Below the pieces are notes generated by a model. That model did not search any database. It was not told the origin of the DNA and worked only from the letters and a program-made list of their open reading frames with translations. DNA of 64,000 nt, from assembly GCF_020010925.1 (NCBI RefSeq), contig NZ_JAGJBZ010000002.1, forward strand, positions 2,108,001 through 2,172,000, read 5' to 3'. This document shows, in pieces, positions 8,695 through 16,361 of the stretch; position 1 is the stretch's first letter, and each line of letters opens with the position of its first letter. Origin of the DNA: Streptomyces griseiscabiei. Its GTDB lineage: Bacteria; Actinomycetota; Actinomycetes; Streptomycetales; Streptomycetaceae. The position numbers were made by a program, and so were the translations under genes.

Positions 8695-8943
8695 ATGCAC
8701 AACGACACGATCACCCCGATCGACCGTGCCTGGCAGGAGCGGGCGCTGTGTGCGCAGACGGGGGCCGACTTCTTCTTTCCCGAGCCCGGCAGCTCGGTTC
8801 GTGAGGCGAAGCGCATCTGCGGGATGTGCGAGATGCGTACCGCGTGTCTCGACTACGCCCTCTCCCACGACGAGCGGTTCGGCGTCTGGGGCGGGCTGTC
8901 CGAGAAGGAGCGGCTGCGGCTGCGGCGCACCGAGAACGGCTGA
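8695..8943 (+). CDS. WhiB-like iron-sulfur transcription factor
   Basis: This is an 82-residue Wbl protein. Four conserved cysteines bind a [4Fe-4S] cluster (ALC at 19, then RICGMC and TAC at about 42, 45 and 51). The GVWGG turn at 63-67 and the basic tail KERLRLRR, which contacts DNA, are present. The N-terminus WQERALCAQ is close to that of WhiB itself, so this is a WhiB paralogue rather than WblA or WblE. The start is uncertain: ATG at 8695 fits the family, but in-frame ATGs at 8686 and at 8620 (just behind GGGGGGAG) are possible. Wbl proteins usually act with the principal sigma factor. Confidence 0.9.
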   Translation: MHNDTITPIDRAWQERALCAQTGADFFFPEPGSSVREAKRICGMCEMRTACLDYALSHDERFGVWGGLSEKERLRLRRTENG

Positions 8944-8949
8944 CCCGGC

Positions 8950-8999
8950 GAGGGCGGCCCGCCGGGCCGCCCTCCCGTCTCGCGTGGCCACGCGAGACG
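8950..8999. terminator. Tandem bidirectional terminator hairpins
   Basis: Two perfect inverted repeats lie back to back between the convergent WhiB-like and desaturase genes. An 11-bp stem (8950-8960 with 8964-8974, 3-nt loop) is followed by a 24-bp perfect palindrome at 8976-8999. There is no T tract, as is usual in Streptomyces. Confidence 0.75.
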
Positions 9000-9007
9000 A
9001 CGCGTCG

Positions 9008-9985
9008 CTACGCCCCGGCGCGCGCGGCCATCCGCGCCTTGCGGGCCGCCAGCTTCTCGTCGAACTTGCGTGCCTCCGCGTCGAGTCCGCCCATGTAGAG
9101 GCCCAGTTCCTCCTGGGCCTTCATGCCCTCGGGGCCGAGGCCGTCGATCTCCATGATCTTCAGGAAGCGGATGACGGGCGCGAGGACGTCGTCGTGGTGG
9201 ATGCGCATGTTGTAGACCTCGCCGATGGCCATCTGCGCGGCGGCCCGCTCGAAGCCGGGCATCCCGTGGCCGGGCATCCGGAAGCCCACGACGACATCGC
9301 GCACGGCCTGCATGGTGAGGTCGGGGGCGAACTCGAACGCGGCCTTCAGCAGGTTCCGGTAGAAGATCATGTGGAGGTTCTCGTCGGCCGCGATGCGCGC
9401 CAGCATGCGGTCGCAGACCGGATCACCGGAGTGGTGGCCGGTGTTGCGGTGCGAGACGCGGGTGGCCAGCTCCTGGAAGGCGACGTACGCGACCGTGTGC
9501 AGCATCGAGTGCCGGTTGTCCGACTCGAAGCCCTCGCCCATGTGGGCCATGCGGAACTCTTCGAGCTTGTCCGGGTCCACCGCGCGCGAGGCGAGCAGGT
9601 AGTCACGCATCACGATGCCGTGGCGGCCCTCCTCCGCGGTCCAGCGGTGCACCCAGGTGCCCCAGGCGCCGTCACGGCCGAAGAGGGTGGCGATCTCGTG
9701 GTGGTAGCTGGGCAGGTTGTCCTCGGTGAGGAGGTTCACCACCAGGGCGATCCGGCCGACCTCGCTGACCTTCGACTGCCCCTTCTCCCAGGCCTCGCCG
9801 TCCTCGAAGAAGCCGGGGAAGTTGCGGCCGTCGCTCCACGGCACGTACTCGTGCGGCATCCAGTCCTTGGTGACCTTGAGATGCCGGTTGAGTTCCTTCT
9901 CGACGACTTCCTCCAGCGCGTACAGCAGCCGCGCGTCGGTCCATTCGCCGGACGGGCTGCCGAGGTGGGGAGAAGTGATCGACAC
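9008..9985 (-). CDS. Acyl-ACP desaturase (soluble di-iron, ferritin-like)
   Basis: This 325-residue protein resembles plant-type stearoyl-ACP desaturases and mycobacterial DesA proteins, which put a double bond into acyl chains carried on ACP. Di-iron ligands are visible in order: EDNLPSYHHE, EEGRH and DENLH, with a helical bundle around them. I chose GTG at 9985 because GGAGCG lies just upstream. The frame continues to a GTG at 10033 that would add 16 residues. It is cytosolic and needs reduced ferredoxin. Three tandem dyads (10045-10100) cover its promoter and imply tight control, probably by a TetR-type lipid sensor encoded elsewhere. Confidence 0.9.
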   Translation of the reverse strand: MSITSPHLGSPSGEWTDARLLYALEEVVEKELNRHLKVTKDWMPHEYVPWSDGRNFPGFFEDGEAWEKGQSKVSEVGRIALVVNLLTEDNLPSYHHEIATLFGRDGAWGTWVHRWTAEEGRHGIVMRDYLLASRAVDPDKLEEFRMAHMGEGFESDNRHSMLHTVAYVAFQELATRVSHRNTGHHSGDPVCDRMLARIAADENLHMIFYRNLLKAAFEFAPDLTMQAVRDVVVGFRMPGHGMPGFERAAAQMAIGEVYNMRIHHDDVLAPVIRFLKIMEIDGLGPEGMKAQEELGLYMGGLDAEARKFDEKLAARKARMAARAGA

Positions 9986-10044
9986 AGGCGCTCCAGAGGG
10001 ACGTACAGGGGACGGGACTTCCGGTGCGGTCACGGGCGGGTGAC

Positions 10045-10100
10045 CTTAACCTACGGCATCGTAGGCTACGAATCCGTAGGTTACGATGCCGTAGGTTAAG
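10045..10100. promoter_or_regulatory. Triple tandem operator array upstream of the desaturase
   Basis: Three dyads of the form (C/T)TACG-N4-CGTAG begin at 10051, 10066 and 10081, exactly 15 bp apart. The whole block is also a large inverted repeat: the 19-bp arm at 10045-10063 is the perfect complement of 10082-10100. It overlaps the expected promoter of the desaturase. The symmetry suggests cooperative binding of a TetR-like dimer. Confidence 0.75.
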
Positions 10101-10221
10101 GGTGCTGTAAAGAGTGCTGATCAGCGGGGTTCCGCAGGGGATCGGCGGCTCTGCCGAAGGCCCCGTGGACCCGCAGGTCCCGGAGCCGAAAGGGTGAGCG
10201 GATCACCCGGCGCTCACCCGG

Positions 10222-11064
10222 TCAGGCGTACAGATCGCGCAGCCGCACCGAGAGGCATGTCACACAGCCCTCCAGCTTCTCGAACTCGCCGATGTCGACC
10301 ACGACGGGCTCGTAGCCGAGGTCGGCGTACAGCTCCGCGGTCTTCGGGGCGCTCGCCGCCATCAGCAGCTTGTCGCCGCCGAGGAGCACCACATGCGCCC
10401 CGGACTCCTCCGGGACCGGCAGGAAGCGCCCGAACAGCGACGGGGTGTCCATCCTCGGGATGTGCCCGACGACCGTGCCGTCGGGCAGCGCGGTGACCGC
10501 CGACTTCAGATGCAGCACCTTGCTCACCGGCGCGGAGACCACCCGCGCCCCCAGCGGCTCGAACGCGGCCCGCAGCTGCTGCACCCCGGCCGCGTTGGTG
10601 CGCCCGCCCCGGCCCACGAACACCGTGTCGCCGACCTTGAGCACGTCGCCGCCCTCCAGCGTGCCCGGCGCCCAGACCCAGTTCACCGAGCAGCCGAGCG
10701 CGGCCACGGCCTCCTCGATCCCGTCGGTCTCGCCCCGCCGGGACTCGGCGCCGGGGCGCGCGATCAGCGCCACGTTCTTGTACATGACCACGGTGTCCTC
10801 GACGAACACCGAGTCCGGGCAGTCGTCGGCCGGGTCCACCTCGATCGTCTCCCAGCCGTGCTCGCGCAGGGCGTCCCCGTACGCCTCCCACTGCTCGACC
10901 GCGAGATCGACGTCCACCTCCGTGCGTTCGACGTGCGTGACGAGGCCTTCGGCCAGACGGGGGCTCGGGCGGCGGACGAGGGCTTTCCTGCTGGGCACGT
11001 GGGTGACTCCGAATCGGACGACGGTTTTCCGGCGCCCCGTGAAGCGACGCCGGTCCGCCATCAT
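10222..11064 (-). CDS. ddaH: Dimethylarginine dimethylaminohydrolase (DDAH-type amidinotransferase family)
   Basis: The protein has about 280 residues, a usual DDAH length. DDAH hydrolyses methylated arginines to citrulline and methylamines. The pentein fold signatures are visible: DSVFVEDTVV (substrate-binding Asp and Glu), GTLEGGDVL, the catalytic His in VLHLKSAVTAL, and the nucleophile Cys in LEGCVTCLSVRL close to the C-terminus. The start is uncertain: tandem ATGs at 11064 and 11061, or GTG at 11079, and none has a strong ribosome-binding site. It stands alone. Arginine deiminase relatives are longer and less likely. Confidence 0.88.
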   Translation of the reverse strand: MMADRRRFTGRRKTVVRFGVTHVPSRKALVRRPSPRLAEGLVTHVERTEVDVDLAVEQWEAYGDALREHGWETIEVDPADDCPDSVFVEDTVVMYKNVALIARPGAESRRGETDGIEEAVAALGCSVNWVWAPGTLEGGDVLKVGDTVFVGRGGRTNAAGVQQLRAAFEPLGARVVSAPVSKVLHLKSAVTALPDGTVVGHIPRMDTPSLFGRFLPVPEESGAHVVLLGGDKLLMAASAPKTAELYADLGYEPVVVDIGEFEKLEGCVTCLSVRLRDLYA

Positions 11065-11166
11065 GCAGCCCCGGCGCACGAGGACAAAACCCCCGTGGGC
11101 AGGCTGTGGCCCTCCTGAGATACTCGGCGGTAGCCAGGCCCCGCGCCGACGCCTCGGCCGGCCGGG

Positions 11167-12798
11167 TCAGCCGCCGGCCTCGATCTCCTCCGGCGTCGTC
11201 GCCCGCAGCTCTCCCTCCTCCATCAGCAGCCACCTGGTGATCCCGATCGACTCCAGGAACGGCAGATCGTGGCTGGCCACGATCAGCGCCCCCTCGTACG
11301 ACTCCAGGGCGGTCGTCAGCTGCCGCACGCTCGCCAGATCGAGGTTGTTCGTCGGCTCGTCCAGCATCAGCAGCTGCGGGGCGGGCTCGGCGAGCATCAG
11401 GGCGGCGAGGGCCGCCCGGAAGCGCTCCCCGCCGGACAGGGTCGCCGCGAGCTGGTCGGCACGGGCGCCCCGGAACAGGAAGCGGGCGAGACGGGCCCGG
11501 ACCCGGTTGTTGGTGGCCTCCGGCGCGAACCGGGCCACGTTCTCGGCGACCGTCAGCTCCTCGTCGAGGACGTCGAGCCGCTGCGGCAGGAACCGCATCG
11601 GCACATGCGCCCGCGTCTCGCCGCCCACCGGCTCCAGCTCGCCCGCGATCGTCCGCAGCAGCGTGGTCTTGCCCGAGCCGTTGCGACCGATCAGGGCGAT
11701 CCGCTCCGGACCGCGCAGATCGAACCCGCCCTTCACCCGGGCGCCGTACCTCAGCTCCAGGTCCAGCAGGGTGAGGACGGTCCGGCCCGGGGGTACGGCC
11801 GTGTACGGCAGCTCGACGCGGATCTCGTCCTCGTCCCGTACGGCCTCCACCGCCTCGTCGAGGCGTTCCTTCGCCCCGGCGAGCCGCTCCTCGTGCAGGA
11901 TGCGGTGCTTGCCCGCGGACTCCTGGGCGGCCCGCTTGCGCAGGCCCGCGACGATCTTCGGCACCCGCTTCTGGTCCTGCATCTTCTGCCCGAACCGCTT
12001 GCGCCGGGCCAACTTGACGTGGGCGTCCACGAGTTCGCGCTTCTGCTTCTTCAGATCGGACTCGGCGACCCGCACCATCCGCTCGGCCGCCTCCTGTTCG
12101 GTGGCGAGCGCCTCCTCGTACGCGGAGAAGTTGCCGCCGTACCAGGTGACCTCGCCCGCGTGCAGATCGGCGATCTGGTCGACCAGATCCAGGAGTTCAC
12201 GGTCGTGGCTGACCACGACCATGACCCCGGACCAGGACTCGACGGCGTCGTACAGGCGCCTCCGCGCGTACAGGTCGAGGTTGTTGGTGGGCTCGTCCAG
12301 GAGGAGGACGTCGGGGCGGCGGAGCAGCAGCGCGGCGAGGCGCAGCAGCACCGACTCGCCGCCCGAGACCTCGCCGATCGTGCGGTCCAGATCGACGTGG
12401 CCCAGGCCGAGTTGACCGAGCGTCGCCAGGGCGCGCTCCTCCACGTCCCAGTCGTCGCCGACCGCCGCGAAGTGCTCCTCGGCCACGTCGCCCGCCTCGA
12501 TGGCGTGCAGCGCGGTGCGGGCGGCGGCGATCCCGAGCGCCTGATCGACCTTCAGGCCGGTGTCGAGGGTGACGTTCTGCGGGAGGTAGCCGACCTCGCC
12601 GATCGCGCGGACGGTGCCCTCGGACGGGGTGAGTTCACCGGCGATCAGCTTCAACAGGGTTGATTTCCCTGACCCGTTGACGCCGACGAGGCCGGTCCGG
12701 CCGGGGCCGAACGCGATCTGGAGGTCGTCGAAGACGGGGGTGCCGTCGGGCCAGGCGAAGGACAGGGAGGTGCAGGTGAGGGAAAGGGGAGTAGACAT
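11167..12798 (-). CDS. ABC-F family ATPase (ribosome-associated, possible antibiotic protection)
   Basis: This 543-residue protein has two ABC domains and no membrane segment, the ABC-F layout. Domain 1 has GVNGSGKSTL (Walker A), VSGGESVLLRLAALLL (signature) and LLLDEPTNNLDL (Walker B). Domain 2 repeats these with GRNGSGKTTL, LSGGERFRAAL and LMLDEPTNNLDL. A charged linker around residues 235-320 (EAAERMVRVAESDLKKQKRE) corresponds to the P-site tRNA interaction motif. ABC-F proteins bind the ribosomal E site and either tune translation or displace antibiotics. The start at 12798 follows GAGG; a 250-nt leader with a promoter and a hairpin precedes it. Confidence 0.92.
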   Translation of the reverse strand: MSTPLSLTCTSLSFAWPDGTPVFDDLQIAFGPGRTGLVGVNGSGKSTLLKLIAGELTPSEGTVRAIGEVGYLPQNVTLDTGLKVDQALGIAAARTALHAIEAGDVAEEHFAAVGDDWDVEERALATLGQLGLGHVDLDRTIGEVSGGESVLLRLAALLLRRPDVLLLDEPTNNLDLYARRRLYDAVESWSGVMVVVSHDRELLDLVDQIADLHAGEVTWYGGNFSAYEEALATEQEAAERMVRVAESDLKKQKRELVDAHVKLARRKRFGQKMQDQKRVPKIVAGLRKRAAQESAGKHRILHEERLAGAKERLDEAVEAVRDEDEIRVELPYTAVPPGRTVLTLLDLELRYGARVKGGFDLRGPERIALIGRNGSGKTTLLRTIAGELEPVGGETRAHVPMRFLPQRLDVLDEELTVAENVARFAPEATNNRVRARLARFLFRGARADQLAATLSGGERFRAALAALMLAEPAPQLLMLDEPTNNLDLASVRQLTTALESYEGALIVASHDLPFLESIGITRWLLMEEGELRATTPEEIEAGG

Positions 12799-12879
12799 GA
12801 GGAACCTCGCGGGTGCGATGCGGCCGGGGGGACGCGTTCGAAACACCGCGAGGGGCGGCCCGACGAGAGCGAAGAGGCG

Positions 12880-12901
12880 GGCAGCGGAAAGGCCCGCTGC
12901 C
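12880..12901 (-). promoter_or_regulatory. Leader hairpin in front of the ABC-F gene
   Basis: A perfect 8-bp GC stem (12880-12887 with 12894-12901, 6-nt loop) lies in the predicted leader, about 80 nt before the ABC-F start. No T tract follows on the minus strand. It could be an attenuator element. I found no clear short leader peptide: the open frames in the leader run on into the ABC-F gene. Confidence 0.4.
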
Positions 12902-13058
12902 GGCAGGACGGCTCGTACGCCGAGGTCGCACGCAACGCACACAGCAATGCCATGGAGAGCGGCATGACGCCGGAAGGCGGCAAGGTGTGTGACGCGGTGT
13001 CTCAGGACCTCAGACGAGCAACGTCCTTCTCCAATCGACGGCAACAGGACCGTGCAAC

Positions 13059-13088
13059 AACGTACGGAGGGGCGCGGAAGGCTGTCAA
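13059..13088 (-). promoter_or_regulatory. Promoter for the ABC-F gene
   Basis: On the minus strand TTGACA (13083-13088) is a perfect -35, and TACGTT (13059-13064) after an 18-bp spacer is a plausible -10. This predicts a transcript start near 13052 and a leader of about 250 nt. It explains most of the gene-free stretch 12799-13145. Confidence 0.6.
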
Positions 13089-13145
13089 CGCATTAAACGC
13101 GGCACCGGGACGGGCGGGGACCTGCCTCCGGACCGGCGCCGCGCC

Positions 13146-13562
13146 TCAGCAGGCGTCCCGCATCAGCTGGGCGAGGTCGTGGTCCAGGTCGACATGGTGG
13201 TGTTCCAGGCCGAGCGGCACCAGGTCGATCGAACGCTCGAGGAAGCGGCGTATCTCCCCGGCGTGGACATGCACCACGGCCGTGCCCTCGGGGGCGTGGA
13301 ACTCCAGGACGAGCCGGTCGTAGCCGTACGGGCGGACGCGCACGTCCCCGTGGCCGACGGACTCCTCCATACCGGTCACGAGGAGTTCGCGGGCGAAGGT
13401 CCAGCAGACGTCGACACCCTCCAGCGTGGCCGGGGCGGGGAAGGTCATACGGACCGCGAAGGGGTCGGTGGGGTCGTAGTGGAGCGTGGCGGGAATGCTC
13501 GGCATCCGCGGCGCGGCGGCGACGAGACGGGCCTCTACGGGCTGCTCGATGACGGTGGACAA
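13146..13562 (-). CDS. ssgD: SsgA-like sporulation/cell-division protein, SsgD type
   Basis: This 138-residue protein belongs to the SsgA-like family of actinomycete proteins that guide septum and cell-wall events. It starts at TTG, 9 bases after AAGGGAGC, giving an STVIEQPVEARL N-terminus. The family core is visible: PATLHYDPTDPFAVRMTF, CWTFARELLVTGM, GDVRVRP and the end LEHHHVDLDHDLAQLMRD. It most resembles SsgD of S. coelicolor (SCO6722), which also lies beside an ABC-F gene. The family includes SsgB, which recruits FtsZ; SsgD has been linked to lateral-wall synthesis. Confidence 0.9.
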   Translation of the reverse strand: MSTVIEQPVEARLVAAAPRMPSIPATLHYDPTDPFAVRMTFPAPATLEGVDVCWTFARELLVTGMEESVGHGDVRVRPYGYDRLVLEFHAPEGTAVVHVHAGEIRRFLERSIDLVPLGLEHHHVDLDHDLAQLMRDAC

Positions 13563-13809
13563 CGCCTTGCTCCCTTGTGACGGGTGGACGGATTCCGGAT
13601 GGCTGAAGCCTGGCAATTGCAAAGACGCCGGATCGGGCCGATCCGTGCACACGAGAGTCGAGTGACCTCTGTCACCGAGCCCAATCCCTGGGGTGATCCC
13701 TTTCTCGTCCCGCGTCGCGGGATATGGGAGAGGACACCGGACGCCGCCCGGTGGTTCCCGGCCGAGGCCATCTGGACGGCGCCGGACCGGTGCACTAGCT
13801 TCGCCCGCC

Positions 13810-14904
13810 ATGAGGGGCTTGGGGCAGTCGAGACGGATGAGTCGGACGAGTCGGACGATGACGACAGGCCTGGCCGCGGCGGCGCTCGCCGCCGCCCTGG
13901 CGGTGCCCGCGCAGGCACACGGGGAGGGCCGTCCACCGCACTGGGAACTGAAGGACACCGGCACCGACGTGCGCTTTCGCGGGCTCGCCGCGGTCAGCCG
14001 GAACAGCGCGTGGCTGGCGGGCTCCGCCGGGACCGTGCTGCGCACCGGCGACGGGGGCAGGACCTGGCGCAACGTCTCACCGCCCGGCGCACAGGATCTG
14101 CAGTTCCGGGACATCGAGGCATTCGACGCACGCAGGGCGGTCGTCCTGGCCATCGGCGAGGGCGAGGCCTCCCGCGTGTACCGCACGGACGACGGCGGTT
14201 CGACATGGACCGAGTCCTTCCGCAACACCGATCCGCGCGCCTTCTACGACTGCCTCACCTTCTTCGACCCCCGCCACGGACTCGCCATGAGCGACCCCGT
14301 CGACGGCAAGTTCCGCATCCTGTCCACCAAGGACGGCGGCCGCTCCTGGAAGGTCCTGCCGAACACGGGCATGCCGCCCGCCCTGGAGGGCGAGGCGGGC
14401 TTCGCGGCGAGCGGGCAGTGCCTCGTGAACTCCGGTCCGCGCGATGTGTGGCTGGCCACCGGAGGGGCAGCCCGCGCACGGGTGCTGCACTCCGCCGACC
14501 GGGGGCTGACCTGGACGGCCGCCGACACCACCGTCCCCGCCGGGGACCCGGCCCGGGGCGTCTTCGCGCTCGCCTTCCGGGACCGGGCGCACGGCATCGC
14601 CGTCGGCGGCGACTACCGCGCCGACCAGCCGTCCCCGCGCGCCGCGGCGACCACCGGCGACACCGGCCGCACCTGGACCCCCGCCGCGCAGCCGCCGCCC
14701 GCCTACCGCTCCGGCGTCACCTGGCTTCCGTACAGCCGTACGAACGCCCTCGCCGTCGGCCCCACCGGCACCGACCTCACCACCGACGGCGGCCGGACCT
14801 GGCACACGCTCGACACCGGCTCCTACGACACCGTCGACTGCACCCCGGACCGGGGCTGCTGGGCGGCGGGGGAGCAGGGGAGGGTCGCGCGGCTGGAGAA
14901 CTGA
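13810..14904 (+). CDS. Secreted BNR/YCF48-like beta-propeller protein
   Basis: The protein has 364 residues. A Sec signal (TTGLAAAALAAALAVPAQAHG) ends near residue 37. The mature part has about seven sialidase-type Asp-box or YCF48-like repeats. Clear copies are TGDGGRTWRNV, TDDGGSTWTES, TKDGGRSWKVL, SADRGLTWTAA, TGDTGRTWTPA and TTDGGRTWHTL. In Streptomyces it is usually labelled oxidoreductase or exo-alpha-sialidase-like, but I see no catalytic sialidase arginine triad, so only an extracellular propeller can be claimed. Two Cys pairs near the C-terminus may form disulfides. Confidence 0.85.
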   Translation: MRGLGQSRRMSRTSRTMTTGLAAAALAAALAVPAQAHGEGRPPHWELKDTGTDVRFRGLAAVSRNSAWLAGSAGTVLRTGDGGRTWRNVSPPGAQDLQFRDIEAFDARRAVVLAIGEGEASRVYRTDDGGSTWTESFRNTDPRAFYDCLTFFDPRHGLAMSDPVDGKFRILSTKDGGRSWKVLPNTGMPPALEGEAGFAASGQCLVNSGPRDVWLATGGAARARVLHSADRGLTWTAADTTVPAGDPARGVFALAFRDRAHGIAVGGDYRADQPSPRAAATTGDTGRTWTPAAQPPPAYRSGVTWLPYSRTNALAVGPTGTDLTTDGGRTWHTLDTGSYDTVDCTPDRGCWAAGEQGRVARLEN

Positions 14905-14960
14905 CCGGTGTGGGTCGGCCCGGCCGATGGGGGTACCCGTGGCGTGTTCCGGCCACGAAG

Positions 14961-14990
14961 GCCCATGGACGGCCATGGACGGCCATGAAC
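14961..14990. repeat. 10-bp tandem repeat, three copies
   Basis: Three copies of G(G/C)CCATG(G/A)AC lie in the gap before the small basic protein gene, with a fourth partial GGCC. Function unknown; it may be a slippage product. Confidence 0.7.
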
Positions 14991-15025
14991 GGCCGCGAAG
15001 GGTGAGGAAGGGAGTGTGATCGGCC

Positions 15026-15352
15026 ATGCCGCGCGGTTCCAGCCCCAAGAGGGAACGCCAGTACGAGCACATCAAGGAGAGCGCCGAGCACCGGGGCGAG
15101 AGCGAGTCGCGCGCCGAGGAGATCGCCGCCCGGACCGTCAACAAGGAGCGGGCGCGGTCCGGCGAGTCGAAGACCGCGAGCCGCACCTCCACCCAGGACA
15201 TGTCGTCGAGCAGGCGCGGCGGGCAGCGCTCCCACAAGGGCGCGCAGGGACCCACCTACGACCAGCTCTACGAAGAGGCCAAGAAGCGGGGTGTGCCGGG
15301 CCGTTCGGGTATGGACAAGAGCCGGCTCCGGCGCGCCCTCGGGAACGAGTAG
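15026..15352 (+). CDS. Small basic protein with Rho_N-like C-terminus
   Basis: This 108-residue hydrophilic protein is rich in Arg, Lys, Glu and Ser. The N-terminal two thirds look disordered (RERQYEHIKESAEHRGE, EEIAARTVNKERAR). The last 35 residues (YDQLYEEAKKRGVPGRSGMD and a basic end) fit the small helical Rho termination factor N-terminal domain that binds nucleic acid. Streptomyces annotations often call it a plasmid stabilisation protein, which I do not consider supported. GAAGGGAG lies upstream of its ATG. Role unknown. Confidence 0.8.
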   Translation: MPRGSSPKRERQYEHIKESAEHRGESESRAEEIAARTVNKERARSGESKTASRTSTQDMSSSRRGGQRSHKGAQGPTYDQLYEEAKKRGVPGRSGMDKSRLRRALGNE

Positions 15353-15398
15353 CCCCGGACCGCCCACCCGTGCCGGGATGCGTACGCTCGTCAGCACC

Positions 15399-16124
15399 AT
15401 GACGACCGTACGCATCCCCGCGGGCTGGCCCGCCACCGAAGAGCAAGCCCTCGCCGTGCAGGACGAGTTGCGGGGCGCAGTGGTCCTCGACGAGATCGGG
15501 CCACCGCCGGGCTCCGGGCATGTCACCGGCGTGGACGTGGCCTACGACGACGAGCGGGACGTCGTCGCGGCGGCGGCCGTGGTGCTGGACGCGGCGACGC
15601 TCACCGTGGTCGCGGAGGCCACGGCGATCGGGCAGGTCTCCTTCCCGTACGTCCCCGGACTGCTCGCGTTCCGTGAGGTGCCGACCGTGCTGGCCGCGCT
15701 CGACGCGCTGCCGTGCGACCCCGGTCTCGTCGTCTGCGACGGCTACGGGCTCGCCCATCCGCGCCGCTTCGGGCTCGCCGCCCACCTCGGCGTCCTCACC
15801 GGGCTCCCCACGATCGGCGTCGCCAAGAACCCCTTCGCCTTCACCTACGACGAACCCGCGGCCTCACGCGGGAGCTCCTCGCCGCTGCTCGCGGGCACCG
15901 AGGAGGTGGGCCGCGCCCTGCGCACCCGCGACGGCGTCAAACCGGTCTTCGTCTCCGTCGGCCACCGCGTCACCCTCCCCACCGCCTGCGCCCACACCCT
16001 CGCCCTCACCCCGGCCTACCGCCTCCCGGAGACCACGCGCCGCGCCGACTCCCTCTGCCGCCGGGCCCTGAAGGAGACGGCCGCCGGGGCACCGCTCGAA
16101 GGCGGGCGCGGACCGGGTACCTGA
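15399..16124 (+). CDS. nfi: Endonuclease V (deoxyinosine 3' endonuclease)
   Basis: The protein has 241 residues. Endonuclease V nicks DNA one base 3' of deoxyinosine and starts repair of deaminated adenine. The conserved parts are in place: VTGVDVAYDDE (first metal Asp), SFPYVPGLLAFRE (the wedge motif and active-site Glu), VVCDGYGLAHPRRFGLA (second metal Asp) and IGVAKNPF. It is slightly longer than the E. coli enzyme because of N- and C-terminal tails. Start ATG 15399 is the second of two candidates and gives the expected N-terminus. Confidence 0.92.
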   Translation: MTTVRIPAGWPATEEQALAVQDELRGAVVLDEIGPPPGSGHVTGVDVAYDDERDVVAAAAVVLDAATLTVVAEATAIGQVSFPYVPGLLAFREVPTVLAALDALPCDPGLVVCDGYGLAHPRRFGLAAHLGVLTGLPTIGVAKNPFAFTYDEPAASRGSSSPLLAGTEEVGRALRTRDGVKPVFVSVGHRVTLPTACAHTLALTPAYRLPETTRRADSLCRRALKETAAGAPLEGGRGPGT

Positions 16125-16184
16125 GTACGAACTGAGTACGAGTACGGATGCCGGGGCGCCGTCATGATCGGCAGGCTGGGCCGT

Positions 16185-16331
16185 ATGACGACGCACCGAG
16201 CACCCAAGCCCGCCGCCGGACCCGCCCAGGCCGTCGAGCGTGCCGTGACGACCGGGCTGATCCTCGCCGTGATCGCCGGACTGGCCTGGATCGCCGGGAT
16301 GGTCTACACGCTGACCGGGTGGGCCCAGTAG
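16185..16331 (+). CDS. Small single-pass membrane protein
   Basis: This 48-residue protein reads MTTHRAPKPAAG, then a short linker, then one hydrophobic segment at about residues 21-43 (GLILAVIAGLAWIAGMVY) and a GWAQ end. The basic N-terminus should stay in the cytosol. An in-frame ATG at 16164 would add seven residues. Codon use is fully Streptomyces-like, which supports a real gene. Similar small proteins are common in Streptomyces; function unknown. Confidence 0.7.
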   Translation: MTTHRAPKPAAGPAQAVERAVTTGLILAVIAGLAWIAGMVYTLTGWAQ

Positions 16332-16361
16332 TCCCGCCCGGCCCACCCGATCGGCCGGGTC

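Noticed and set aside
12651..12983. Leader peptide of the ABC-F gene
   Set aside because: The best frame (starting at 12965) does not stop in the leader but runs 300 bp into the ABC-F gene out of frame, so it is not a classical attenuator peptide.
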